64,000 bases of DNA from Rallus limicola. Lineage: Eukaryota > Chordata > Aves > Gruiformes > Rallidae. Position 1 is the stretch's first letter, and every line of letters starts with the position of its first letter. Positions 1 through 12,027 of this stretch are shown here, piece after piece. The notes below the pieces were generated by a model that saw only the letters and a list, made by a program, of their open reading frames with translations, searched no databases and was not told where the DNA came from. Where the stretch lies: positions 57,908,179 through 57,972,178 of the forward strand of contig JAKCOZ010000003.1 of assembly GCA_022605955.1 (NCBI GenBank), given 5' to 3'. A program made the translations under genes and the position numbers.

Positions 1-241
1 ATGTCTCAACATACAAGAAAACTAAAATATATATTTAATGTGAAACCAAATCTGCTTGTATTTTATTCAGGTTTTTTTTTTAAATTGTTTCTTTAACTTC
101 CAAAATAGGAACAGCTGTTAGGTAGATCACTAGAAACACTGAAAAGTGTTTTTAACTTTATTTTTAGAGCACTTCTTAATTGTTCCCATGGAAAAATATG
201 TCCTTTCAGTGCAGATTCAGTGAGAAACTTTCAGCAGATTA

Positions 242-315
242 TTTCTTTTCTTTTTCTCTTGAGCCAAGTTCTTTCTTTCTTTCCTTCTTTTCTTCTTTTT
301 TGTTTTTCTCTTTAC
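242..315. repeat. Pyrimidine-rich simple repeat (TTCT/TTCC-type)
   Basis: An almost uninterrupted C/T tract made of TTTC, TTCC and TTCT units on the + strand. It is low-complexity sequence and gives a short spurious open frame (180-371). Confidence 0.75.
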
Positions 316-3300
316 AAACTGAAAGAACTAAATCCTTCTCTGGTGTAACATCAGTATACATCAGGAATTAAATCGCTCTGCTCAGGCCTATCAGATAAAA
401 CTTTGCAGCTTTGACTATTATCAAGGCTGTCATTGATTGATTTCAATATTTTAAACTGTTGCACAAGCCCAGAGAGTTTCCCTCACTTTAACTGTCTCAC
501 CTGACACTATTAGCTGATACAGGGTCACACGGTCTTTTCCTTCCTTCCTTGGTTTAGCTTCTCTCCATTTTTCAGTCTCACAGAAGCTGAGGTTGTTTTG
601 TACTCTCATCTTATCAGTACTCTTCCAGATTCATCTGTGTACTCTTTACTAGTGCAATTTGATAATGCAGCCCAGAGTATTCAGATCTAATTTTGCCATG
701 GCCCAGTTCTTTGAGCTTGACTCAAAGGGCTTCCCTAAGAGCTTTGGAGCACTTAAGAACCACTCTATCTCCTGGGCTTGGGGCAGTCCTGGTTCTGCAG
801 CCATGCTCTCATTCTGGTCTGCAAAGAGAGAGAACAGTGAAAGGCTAAATCAAAGCTGTTTTTATGTCTTTTGTATTGAGAAACTTCAGAGAACTTTGAA
901 TCAAACCTTCAACTGAAAAATATTTCTGATTATTCATTACCAACTTACATTCTTGCTTCATGTGCTCATTTTTTAGATATTCTCTGGCAAAGACGCAGTA
1001 TCTCTGATCTGTTGATTCATAAAGTTCATTGTAGCCTTCATATGTCAAATCTGGTTCAGGTCTGCAGAAGTTTATGCAGGAAAAAACAACATTCTTTTTA
1101 AAGAGGAAATAGAAAAGCTGCAAATGGATGAGTACCTTGTCTCGGCCCCATGAACAGCCATAATCCTTGTGAATAACAACACGTGAAGGAAACTGCTCTT
1201 CAAGTTTGGTCCTAATAATCCAACTGTTCCATGGTCTGCCTTTAACAAGTCCAGAACTAGCTGCTGCAAATGCAAGGGGAATAACCCAGAAGTAGACAGA
1301 TGGAGGCGTGATGTACTCCTTATGAGAGGTCTCATTCCAGTCCATAATTGTTAGCAGAAATAATAAATAAGATGCTATTTATTACACGATGTAGCATTTT
1401 GTCAACCTAAAGCTTTTTTCTTTTCTTTTTCTGCTTCTTCTTAATTAGTACCTGGCCTTTACCATCTGCTGAAGAGAGATATGATAGCAAACACCAGATT
1501 ATCTTCACCAGTATCTGATACAGCTAACTGTTTCATGTCAGAATTGCCTAAAATGTTTTTCTCTGAAGGAAATGATAAATCACAGCCCTCATTTTTCAGT
1601 ACACGTTCCAAGGCAATGGTTTCCAAACTGTTTTGGACCTTGCCCCACTGTCAACTCTCAGCATTACTTACACACTATCAATCACCATTACTGTCAAACA
1701 TTTAGCTGAACTCCTAGGAAAGTGTGGCTGTGTGTGCCAGCTGTACACCATGCCCTTGCAGGCCACCATTTGGGACACTCTTCTGCTAAGAAACAAGTTT
1801 GTGGGCGCAGGCTATAGTACAGTCAGAATCAAGTCTCCCCTTGCTACTTATGAAAGAGTTCTGAAACACAAGAAAATTTCATCTTCCTTTAAGTCCCATA
1901 TGAAGGTCAGGGATAAATGACAGCACAGTGTTCAGATAAGGTCTTCTTTTTCTCTACATGCTGAATGATTAATGACAAAATGCTTTTATTTCTGCAGAGA
2001 ATAGGACAAAATATTGGGAAGTGTCTGGTAGGAGGAGTCCACCGAGGGTTAAGGAGCATGGAGGACATGTGAAGGCTACATGTTGATATACCTTCCTCGT
2101 ATTTCCCTGTGTGCATGCAGAGAAGCTAACGCAGCATATGTGCTTGTGTTACTCAGCTGGGAACTCCTGAAGTTGCTGGTTTCTCAGACACCTTGATGAA
2201 GCATCCTCCTCAGGCTAGGACCTAACTAGCTATATGAGACTGCATCCCTCTCCTGCACCCTCTAATTTGCAGGACTGCTCTTTCCAGATATACAACAGCT
2301 CCAAGGAGCTGAACAACAAGGCTTCTGATTCACTTGATTCAGTGACTGTGAGGCTCCTGGTCCCCCTTAAAAACCTGGGCCAAACCCTACTGTTGCCAAA
2401 GTCTGAGCTTTGTGTTTCAACACTGTGAGATCAACACTGAAACCTCCTGCCTACTAGAAGGACTTGAACCCTCCTGATTTGACTGGTGGAAAGAGAGAGG
2501 GCAGGGTTTATGTACCTGCTTTATCACTGAAAGGTCAGATTTTGATGCTTCCAAGCTTTTCCCAACACATTACTCTCCAAAGTCAGCAATTTTGCAGAAC
2601 CTCAAAGAGAGAAGATGCAGGGTGTTTCTTTCCAGCGGTGACTGTCTGAGGATTTTAACTTTCTTGCCTACAGAAAAAAGCAGAGCATCTACCAGTTCAT
2701 GTGAAGCTGTAAGTGTGTCATCAGGATACCACATGCTTTGATAATTACTCTAGTAGGTATTAAAGTTAATCCTGTGCGGTATAGATCACTTACAAAACAC
2801 AATAACTGAACCCTTATGTGAGACAGTCATAAAATCAGCTGCTGAAAGTGCCAGCACGTCTCTGACATGTCCGGCGTAAACTGGAACCCAAAATTCCTGC
2901 CCAGTGCAGCCGGTCAGGAATCCAACTGTCCTGTGATTATGAAATCTGAGGCATGGCAGAGCAGCTTATGTCAGATCTACTGTGTATCCATGAGTCTTAA
3001 ACCAAGACTTGTGAATATAACCCATGCCCTTCCTGGCTTGTGAGAAGTGTCATGAGCAACTGGTAAAATTTCAGACCAAAATAGCCAATGCATCATTCAG
3101 AGGATACAGCTCTTCTTCCTTTAAAGACCAGACACCCAGCCCAGATGCTCTGAGCCTACCCAGACAGTTACAGTCCGAGCATAAAATCTCCCAGTCTCCC
3201 ACTCTGCAGAAAGCCTAGAGAAAAAAAAAAAAATCTAGGTTTTCTCAACATTTTCTCAAGGTAGGACAGAGACCTAAAGTCACCTTGACAAGCATGATGG

Positions 3301-5430
3301 AGAGGGAAAGATATCCATCCTCCTCACCCTACTGCTCTTCTTTGCTACCTTCCTGCAGCAGCTGATATTACTGTGTTTCCACAGTATTTTTTTGCAATAC
3401 CTTCCCCATAAATGTGGTGAAAAGTCCTAAGAACTATGCTAAAATAGTCTCAGTCTTTCTCAAAAGGAGAAATTCAGTGAACTAAACAATAATGGCAAAC
3501 ATCATGTCATCATAACAACTCCCATGGATCAGTATTGTCTCTGAGTTTTCCTATATCCTTGTATCATACTGCTTTGAATAATGAGTTCAATACAGAAGCT
3601 GGATTCTAGCACTGGGTAACAGTCAGTACCAAGTATAAATACCAAATATCATCACCTGCTGCCACCGCACATGTTCAGTGCTTGGACAATACTGGCTGAA
3701 ATATGAAGAATAGTTGTAGCCCAGTAGCAATGTTTGAAGGTAGCTTTATCCATCATGAATCATCTGCAGGCATTAAATTATTACTTTTTCCTGAATATTT
3801 CCAAGTAGCTGCCTTCACTGTAATGGATTCACTGTGTGCTTCAAAAGCAACATTCTGTATGCCTGGTTAGGTACAAGAACATTCCTGTAATTTCAGATGA
3901 AATTGTCAGCTTTTAAGAGACATCAAACAGTCCAAACACCAATGTAGCACAAGATGTTAGGAGGATATCAAGTCTATCCATGCTATAAATTCCCTCTAAT
4001 CAACTGCAAGGTCTGTATCATTATCTTTGATTCATTCTTAATGCCTAAGACCAGGACATATAATAAATCTATGAGCTAAGTGTAGCTAGGAGAAATTTTC
4101 TCAAACACCAGGAGTAAAATCCTGGGTAACTCAATATTCATTGCTCTACACAAAAGGTTCTTTTTCTGGTCTTATCCTCATCTTAAACATGCAGCAATAT
4201 CCACAGTTTAAAAAAACTAATAATCCATGCTAAAAGAAGATATTTTACAAAAGTTGTTTCTCATCAGGCACAGAATAAAGAAGAGTTCAGACATGTTACA
4301 AGATTTATTTGACACAACAGGATTGAACAGACTTCACCTTACAACAAACTGTCTTAGACCTGCAGGAGGCAAAGGTCAAGCTGAGACTGTGGAGAAGACA
4401 AGAAGGTGGAGAGGTCACATCTGGACTGGCAGTAGTTGGGGCAGCTGAAAAGTGCTGTGGTGTTTGGGAGCAGACCGAGGAGGTCTGTCATCCCAGTGGT
4501 GCACCCTGCCTTGAAGTCTTTAAACTAAGCTGACAAGCATCACTGCTCATGTAGGAGCTAGTAAGGAATTACACAACTGCATCTATAATTTCCATCCTAG
4601 ATTATATACAATGGCTTCTCAGTTTTACCTAGCAAGGAAAAGATGCATCCTCCCAAAAGAGATTCTCACAATATGCTCCCAAATAGAGCTGTGTTCTTAA
4701 TTTCACAAAAGCTATGCAATTGCCAACTTCATATATGGCATATGGCTTTAAGAATTTAGAGGATTTGCGTTTGTTTGGGGGTTTTTTTCCTTCTATTTCA
4801 TATGTAAAAAGGGGTTGGAGCAGGTTTAGAATTTTCTATCAACTTTTGCTTTTGCCAAGCAGTCCCTTACCAGTACTATTTCCACTTGTCTTAATTATTT
4901 TAATTAGACTCATTATCCTATTCACTAGACTTGCAGTAGAGGTAATTCTCAGTGAGCTCTGAGTTACAGAGCCACTAAGACTAAATAGCTATTAAAACTA
5001 TTAATTTAAATGAGCCCTAAAAATCAGTCAAATTAAGGTTAAAATGACAGTGAATAGACAAATTAGCAGGAACATAGAAATTAAATGGCCATTTTTGTTA
5101 GATTGTCAAACTGAGATGACAGGGAATAAATCTTCATAAATCCTTAAACAGGAGGTTAAAAGAGGTAGTTATTTAGGTAGTTACAAACCATATGAGCAAA
5201 TTTTTGCCTGCAGCAGTAAAATCAAATTTCAGCTGGGTGTACATTTTAGTGCTGGAACCAAATTACTGTTTACGTCTAGATCACAATCTCAAGGCCAGCG
5301 AAGCCTTCCTCCTTATATTAGTGCTGTATGAAGGCTAATCTGTTTCCTTCTTCCTTGCCACAGAAATTACAGACTTCATCAGGGTAATCTTTGAGGGAAA
5401 TGTCTAGTGGCTTGCTCTCCTAGTTGTATG

Positions 5431-5472
5431 CGTATATATAGACATATATATACACACACATATATATTTATA
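5431..5472. repeat. TA/CA dinucleotide microsatellite
   Basis: An imperfect alternating purine-pyrimidine stretch with TATATA blocks around a central ACACACACA block. It is a typical vertebrate microsatellite with no coding content. Confidence 0.8.
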
Positions 5473-6298
5473 GCTAACAGCTTAATTTCTCTGTAACCCT
5501 TCACAAAACGGGACACAAAGATTTCGGTCTGAGATCTGTGCTATAGAAATTACAGAGATTAACCTTGGTCACTGGGTAAGTTTTTTTGCAGAAATTCATA
5601 GGCACAGGGCAGCATAAAGCTTTATCAAACTTCCCAAGAAAATTTGCAGCTCTGAAAGACCAGGCCTTCACTCCACCCTTTGCCCCACAGCTGGCCTCCC
5701 TGTAGGATGTTTGCTGTGTGAAGTATGCCTTGGATATGGACAAGAAGTATACATTCAAGGCAGGTTGGTATATGCTGCTGAGTCAGAATTTTCCTTAAAA
5801 TACTACCTATGACTACAATAAATACATTCATAGCAATAGAAAGGAATGTGTGAGGCCATCTCTGAACCCTTCTCTCCGGAGCAGGCAATCAGAGCATATC
5901 TTTAGTATTACCATCATCTGGTAGTTTCTAAAAAGCCGTGAAGAACCAAAAAGACCTCTGAAGGTGACCAGAGCACAGGGGTACAGCAGCAAGAATGTAT
6001 TAGAACAAGTCTGAGTTCTTGCAGTCTGGCACTGACCACCTGGGCCCTCTACCTCCCTATCACAGGGCAAGAGGGAATGGACAATTGCTCCCATTTCTGG
6101 CTTCCATGCTTTTCAGAAGGGCCTCAAAAGTAAGTTCTCATCCTCAGCATTTTCTGGTTTCTCTCAATTGAATAGATCTGGAAAATTAGCTATAAAATCA
6201 TCAGGAGGCATTAAATCTGAAGGTGTACAAAACATCTTCGTATCTAACCTCACATTTCATTCTTTTACTTTACTTCCTAACCCCGCTGAAAAATATTA

Positions 6299-6930
6299 AA
6301 GAATCACTGAATGGTTTGGATTGGAAGGGACCTCAAAGATCATCTAGTCCCAGCCCCCCTACTATGGGCAAGGACACCCTCACTAGACCAGGTTGCCCAA
6401 AGCCCCATGCAACCTGACCTTGAACACTGCCTGGGATGGGGCTTCCACAGCCTCTCTGGGGAACCTGTGCCAGAGCCTCACCACCCTCACAGTAAAGAAT
6501 TTCTTCTTAACATCTTATACCCACTTTCAGCTTGAAGCTATTGCCCCTTGTCCTATCACTACAGTCCCTGGTGAACAGTCCCTCTTTCACTCTCCAGCAG
6601 AACCCCTTTAAGTATTGTTAGGCCATAATTAGGTGTCCCTGAAGCCTTCTCCAGGTTGAACAAGGCCAATCCTCACAGCCTGTCTTTCACAGGAGAGGTG
6701 TTCCAGCCCACTGATCATCTTTGTGCCCTCCTCTGGACCTGCTTCAACAGCTCCATGTCTTGCTTGGTACAGGGGACCCCAGAGCTGGACACAGTACTTC
6801 AGGTGGAGTCTCATCAGAGCAGAGCAGAGGTGCAGAATCACTTATCTTGACCTGCTGGCCAATCTGTTCTTGATGAAGCCCAAGATACAGTTGGCCTTCT
6901 GAGCTGCTGGTGCACACTGCTGCCTCATGT
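6299..6930 (-). mobile_element. CR1 LINE fragment, 3' end (copy 1)
   Basis: On the + strand this copy begins with the CR1 tail in reverse complement: GAATCACTGAATGG followed by TTTGGATTGGAAGGGACCTC. It continues through the 3'UTR and the C-terminal end of ORF2. The minus-strand frame at 6629-6841 has typical CR1 ORF2 C-terminal residues (ALMRLHLKYCVQLWGP). The copy is 5'-truncated, as most CR1 insertions are, and its far end is interrupted at 6931 by a second CR1 3' end. It has stops and frameshifts and is dead. Confidence 0.92.
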
Positions 6931-7478
6931 TCATAGAATCAAAGAATCACAGGGGTTGGAAGGGACCTCGAGAGATCATCAGGTCCAACCCCCTGCCAAA
7001 GCAGCTCCCTAGCTCGTATTGTACAGGGAGGCATCCAGACAGGTCTTGAATGTTTTCCAAGATGGAGACTCCACCACCTCCCTGGGCAGCCTGTCCCAGG
7101 GTCTGTCACCCTCACTGTATAAAAGTTCTTCCCCATGTTGGTGCAGAACTTCCTGTGCTCCAACTTGCAGCCATTGCCCCTTCTCCTGTCCCCACAGAGC
7201 ACTGAAAAGGGGCTGGCCAATTCCCCCTGCATCCCACACTTAAGATATTTATAAATATTAATAATTTACCCCCTTAGTCTTCTTTTCTCTAGGCTGAACA
7301 GTCCCAGCTCACTCAGTCTTACTCATAGAGGGGATGTTCTAGGCCCTTAACCACCTCCTTTAGCCTGCTGGCCACACTCCTTTTGATGCACCCCAGCATC
7401 CCATTGGCTCTCTTAGCCACCAGGGCACCCTGCTGGCTCATGGCCAACATGTTGAGCTTGTCATCGATCAGCACCCCA
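6931..7478 (-). mobile_element. CR1 LINE fragment, 3' end (copy 2), abutting copy 1
   Basis: It starts with the CR1 tail TCATAGAATCAAAGAATCAC and then GGGTTGGAAGGGACCTCGAG. The minus-strand frame shows the ORF2 C-terminal pattern (RGNGCKLEHRKF, then FYTVRVTDPG). It ends near the motif GTTGAGCTTGTCATCGATCA, further 5' in ORF2 than copy 1 reaches. Its 3' tail directly follows truncated copy 1 in the same orientation, so one inserted into or beside the other. The diagnostic bases differ from copies 1 and 3, suggesting another CR1 subfamily. Confidence 0.9.
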
Positions 7479-7539
7479 GAAAAAAGCTAATAGCCTGGAA
7501 AGAAGATGAGAAAGTACCCAAAGGAATTGTCTGGGGTTG

Positions 7540-7855
7540 TATAGAATCACAGAATGGTTTGGATTGGAAGGGACCTCAGAGATCATCTAGTCCCAGCCTT
7601 CCTGCCATGGGCAAGGACTCTCTCACTAGACCATGTTGCCCAAAGCCCCATCCAACCTGGCCCTGAATGCTGCCAGGAAGGGGGCAGCCACAGATTCTCT
7701 GGGAATCCTCTTCCAATGCTTCATCATCCTCATTGTGAAAAAAAAGCTTAATTATGTCTCAGATAAATCAGCTTTTTCAGTTTCAAATTCTCAGCCTTTG
7801 TCCTGTCAATACAGGCCATGGTAAAAAGTCTGTATCCTTCTAATAAGGCCCATGT
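7540..7855 (-). mobile_element. CR1 LINE fragment, 3' end (copy 3)
   Basis: It begins ATAGAATCACAGAATGGTTT, then GGATTGGAAGGGACCTCAGA, the same tail type as the copy at 6299. It covers the CR1 3'UTR and the last ORF2 codons and fades out near 7855. It is short, 5'-truncated and non-coding. The right boundary is approximate. Confidence 0.88.
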
Positions 7856-10800
7856 GCTGGGTGAAGAGCCACTCAGCAACTCCAGTTTTGTCCCTGCCAT
7901 AGAACCCTTAAATTATACTGAGGAAATGATTATTCCTCTCCTAGCTACAGCTCCTCTCTTGCGTAGATATGACTACATATGTCCTGTCCGACTCATACAC
8001 CACCCCAAAAGCCATCCAAGCTGTGATTCATATCCTTTCCCAGGGGCTCCCTTAAAACTTCCTGGCCATGCTTGCCATGGGAAACCTGTTTGTCTTCAGA
8101 CCATGAAAAAAGTTCTGTTACCCTATGTGTTTTTAAACAGTATCCCTGCCTGTCTTTCAGAAACAATACCAATTGTAGAAGAGCTTTTAAGGCTGAATGA
8201 CATTCACTTCATTAGGGCTGCTTCATAGGAAAAACAGTTTGGCAAAAACAAGCACCAATTGGAAAACAGATGCTAAAATTGGTTGGTCAGTTCCTCTACC
8301 ATCTACAGCTCCATTAAAAGGTACACTCAGCCATTATGGTCTACTGCCTTGTAAGAATGGGTTTCTGTATCAGTCCCACAGAGACAGCTGCACTAGGTTT
8401 TCCGTCACTTGTCAAATCAGAGAGCAAACTTATCTTTCTCAAGGCAAAACAGATAGTATCCTGAATTAGACACATGGCAAATCCAGTGGTGGCTGAGACA
8501 TCTTCCTCCAGCTTGTTGAAAAGTTGAAAGCTGTGAAGATTCAACAAGCTTTACTCATTTTAAGTAACCAATGGGCCACTGATATCTAGGGGGATTTTTG
8601 ACTAGGCCTAGAATTTCTTTAATGTATACAGATTATTTCAGAAAAGTCAAGTCAGTCTTAAAAGGTAGTACAGCCTGCTAGTGCCCCTCTTCTCCAACTC
8701 TTGCTCCATTCAATGGAGTTTTGTATACAGAAGGAAGTGATTCAGAAAATAATAATTTTCTGTGGTAACCGGTGCTGGAAAAGCATCAGTGAAATTACTA
8801 CCACATCAACCAGAACTCATGACCTCCCCAAAGCAGAAGCAGGCAGAGGCAAAGCACTCCGCTCTGGATGAGTTCCTGGTATAGGACTTCAGAGGAGGGC
8901 TGTAGTACTGATCCCACGGTGAGAAACTATCGACTTGGGCCAGCTTTAGATTCACGCTCTTCATCCTTTGAAGGAGAACGGGAAATACCCAGCTGACCTG
9001 TCAGAGAGAGGCACCCTCTTACCCACACAGGAAAGACTCTTTCATGAGGCCATGTGGCACATATCATATTAGAAACACGGTTTTACTTATGTCCTTCTGC
9101 ATAAATTAAATAAAATGCTACGCAAATGCTTCCTACATTACCACATACATAACCAAAATATAACTTACTGTTTGAAGATATAATTTTAGGCCCTGTACTC
9201 AGCTTATATTAGAACATACAGTTCTGTATATTTATATCATTTTCTTGATTCACAGATGAGTGACAAACTTTAGAAATGTTATTTTTAGTGAAAAAAAGAA
9301 GCAGACAGACAATTTCGTATTAATCTTTAGAATACAACAAGACTTTCAGGACTTTTTCAGGAAGTATCAGATAAAAACATTTGCATAGCTAAGAATTTAG
9401 GGACAGAACTGCAGTCACCACTGGCTGCCCAGTATATGGGGCGACTGTGCCATTTATGCCAGCAGAAGATCTTACAGGAAATATAAGGAAAGAGTGGATT
9501 ACGGCTGTGGCAGATCTTTGTAGACATCTGGTCCTAAGAAATGACACAACAGTCAGCAGCTTGGGCAGATGAGGTAATAAAATCTCCAATAGTGCCATAT
9601 ATGCAAGCACAAGGTGTCCAGACTGGAGACATCACAAGAGTAAGACTTATTCAGCTCACGTGGGTCTTATCTGTATCTTTGTTTCCCAAGTTATACTTGG
9701 CTGTGGTCTTCAGGAATTCATTTACGTCATTGTAGATTTCATGGAGTTGTATTTTGTCTCCCAGTTCAGTTCTTTTCTTTAGCCTTGTTCGTTATCTACC
9801 ATCTGCCTCTTTTCCTTTTTCTTCCTGATATGACTGATGTGGTTATTACTAGAAAACTTCTTCATTCTATGATGGGAATTTGCACAATTGTCCACATTAT
9901 TTACATAGGGAATTCCAGTAGCCCAAAGTAAAAGGATCAGACTCTTATATTGCCTAAGCTTATGTAAGCCTGGAATAACTCCACTGATCTGAGGAGAATT
10001 TGCCTGCATTTACATTGGTATGATAACAATCTAGCCCAGAGTTTCTATTTCTTCCCTCACTTTAGACTTCATCAGTCACACAACTCTGGATGCTAATAGT
10101 TTGACTAAAATGGAACACAAGGTTTTTCAGAGACTGGCATTCCATGGTCTTTTCCAGCTATCCATCCCGGGAAAATTCTGGTGACTGAAGCAATTTAAAC
10201 CTCTAACCTGAACTTCGATTAGTACAGTACTGACAGATTTTTTTAACAAGTTCTAAATGCATGAGAAATTACAAAATCAGCAAACTACTTCTTGTTTGGG
10301 CTGCAATTCTTATTTGTAAACTAAAACAGCTATACACTGGCTGTAAATTACTGTGGTATCCTCCCCTTTAACGGCCACTTACACACTCCAGAGGGATATA
10401 AAGTGGCTTTGCTGTAAATAAGAATTGGGCACTTCATGTTTAGCATTTCTTTTGCTGTTTATTGTCAGTGATTTCATCTTGTGGATAAGCTGCATATGGT
10501 TGTTGATTGGCTCCTACTATTGAGACTTTTGTCCTCTGTTGACTCTGCCTGGCTCAGGGCACGCTATTCTGGCAGCAGCACTGGGTGTACGCACCACCAG
10601 CCTTGCTTTGTGGTTCATTGTCACACTCAGTTTCCCCCAGGGCAGCAGCAGTTTTCCTGCAGCAATGACCACAGACATCAAACACTTTCATTTTATGGAT
10701 CACTATCTGTACCAGACTCAGTAACACTGCACAATCGAATGCCACTGAAGCCAGCAGGAACGCCATCAAGCTTTAGGTCAGCGGACTTTGGGTGGCAGCT

Positions 10801-11962
10801 CATTCATCCCACTGCATTATGTAAGGCATTGTGGCGGAGCATCACTGGTTGCGCTGGGTGATGTTCCCTGTAAGAACATCATTTTTCTCTATGGTTATTT
10901 ATTCAAAGCACTCAGAAATCAGTGGAAAACAGTGGCACCCTGCAATTTTCCCTTTAGCTGACTGGCACAACACTCTTCAGAGTTTAAGTAAAGAAACTTA
11001 CCACCACTGAAACTATCTAAACCCAGATCCATCAGCAGGATAATATCATTTTTAGCTTGCTGCCTGGGGGCACATAACTGACATTTTGTATATGTAAAAT
11101 CCTGGCGTTCCTCATATGCCAAAGTTTAAACCACAGAAAGAATCTTCTGGCAGATTATAACAGAACCTCCCCAGAGGCAGCTGAAATGGTCTATTATCTG
11201 TACATGCCTGTGTTGACTAGAAGTTACACATAGACTGCACTCCACCATCCAGCAAATGAAGGCACAATGCCAGATTTGTCCCTGCAGCACTTCAGAGCTG
11301 GAACTCCTACAGCATCAGGGCCACTTTCACATATTTGTCAGGGTAAGAGGTATCCTCTGCAAAACCGAGCTCTGCGTGATGCACCCTGTATCCCCCATCA
11401 CAGATCTGCAGGGTCACCTCACTGCTCTGGTCACTCAATAAAGAGAATTAGGAGTGTACAGAGATGGGATCCCATTTTAGGTCATCAAGGGAATTACTTT
11501 AAAGAGTTAGGGACTAAGAAATGGTGGAAGGTCCCTGAAGCAGCTTGCACAGAAAATAACAATAAGTCTGTTCCTAGCCTGGATTATTTTCACCACAAGA
11601 TGGTCGAGGGCCTTAAAGGAGGGGAACTTTTCATTTATACTGGTTTCTTGGGGCTGCTTCAATGACCACTCTTTAGTCTTTAATGTTTGTTTCTCAAATC
11701 ATCACTTTATTTGTAAAGCTAGGATGCAAATAATAAAAGTCACCAGAGAGAGCAGTATTTATCTTTGTGTTGGTTTTTATTAAAAGAGCTTGAATGTCTG
11801 TTTGCAGGAGTAAGTTTTGTGATTTTAATTATGAGAAAGCTAGTTAATGAAGTGGGTCATTTTGGCTCCTCCATTTAAAATCTTAGTAGATGCAAAGGAG
11901 CCAAAGTTGTCTGTTAACTAAGCATTTCTCCCAAGATAAAATGGCAACATTTTAGAACAAAT
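7856..11962. other. Intergenic DNA, no gene recognised
   Basis: Unique-looking AT-rich sequence. Open frames up to about 136 codons occur (for example 7818-8228 +, 10481-10861 + and 11267-11665 +), but none shows a recognisable domain, and this number and length are expected by chance. Confidence 0.55.
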
Positions 11963-12027
11963 GGATATTGGGGGTTGGACCTGATGATCTCTTGAGGTTC
12001 CTTCCAACCCCTACGATTCTGTGATAT
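11963..12027 (+). mobile_element. Short CR1 3'-end fragment
   Basis: The sequence GGGGTTGGACCTGATGATCT, then a TTCCAACCCC block and a closing GATTCTGTGAT, is the last 60 or so bases of CR1 in forward orientation, including its terminal octamer-like repeat. It is far too short to code. Confidence 0.85.

Larger units (their letters stand above)
1..6298. other. Intergenic AT-rich DNA far upstream of GDNF
   Basis: No gene is recognised here. The sequence is AT-rich with short simple repeats. A 166-codon ATG-initiated open frame lies on the minus strand at 845-1345; it is discussed as a finding because its length is near what chance can give in a window this size. A poly(A) run sits at about 3219-3232. 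No CR1 fragment is recognisable before 6299. Confidence 0.6.
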
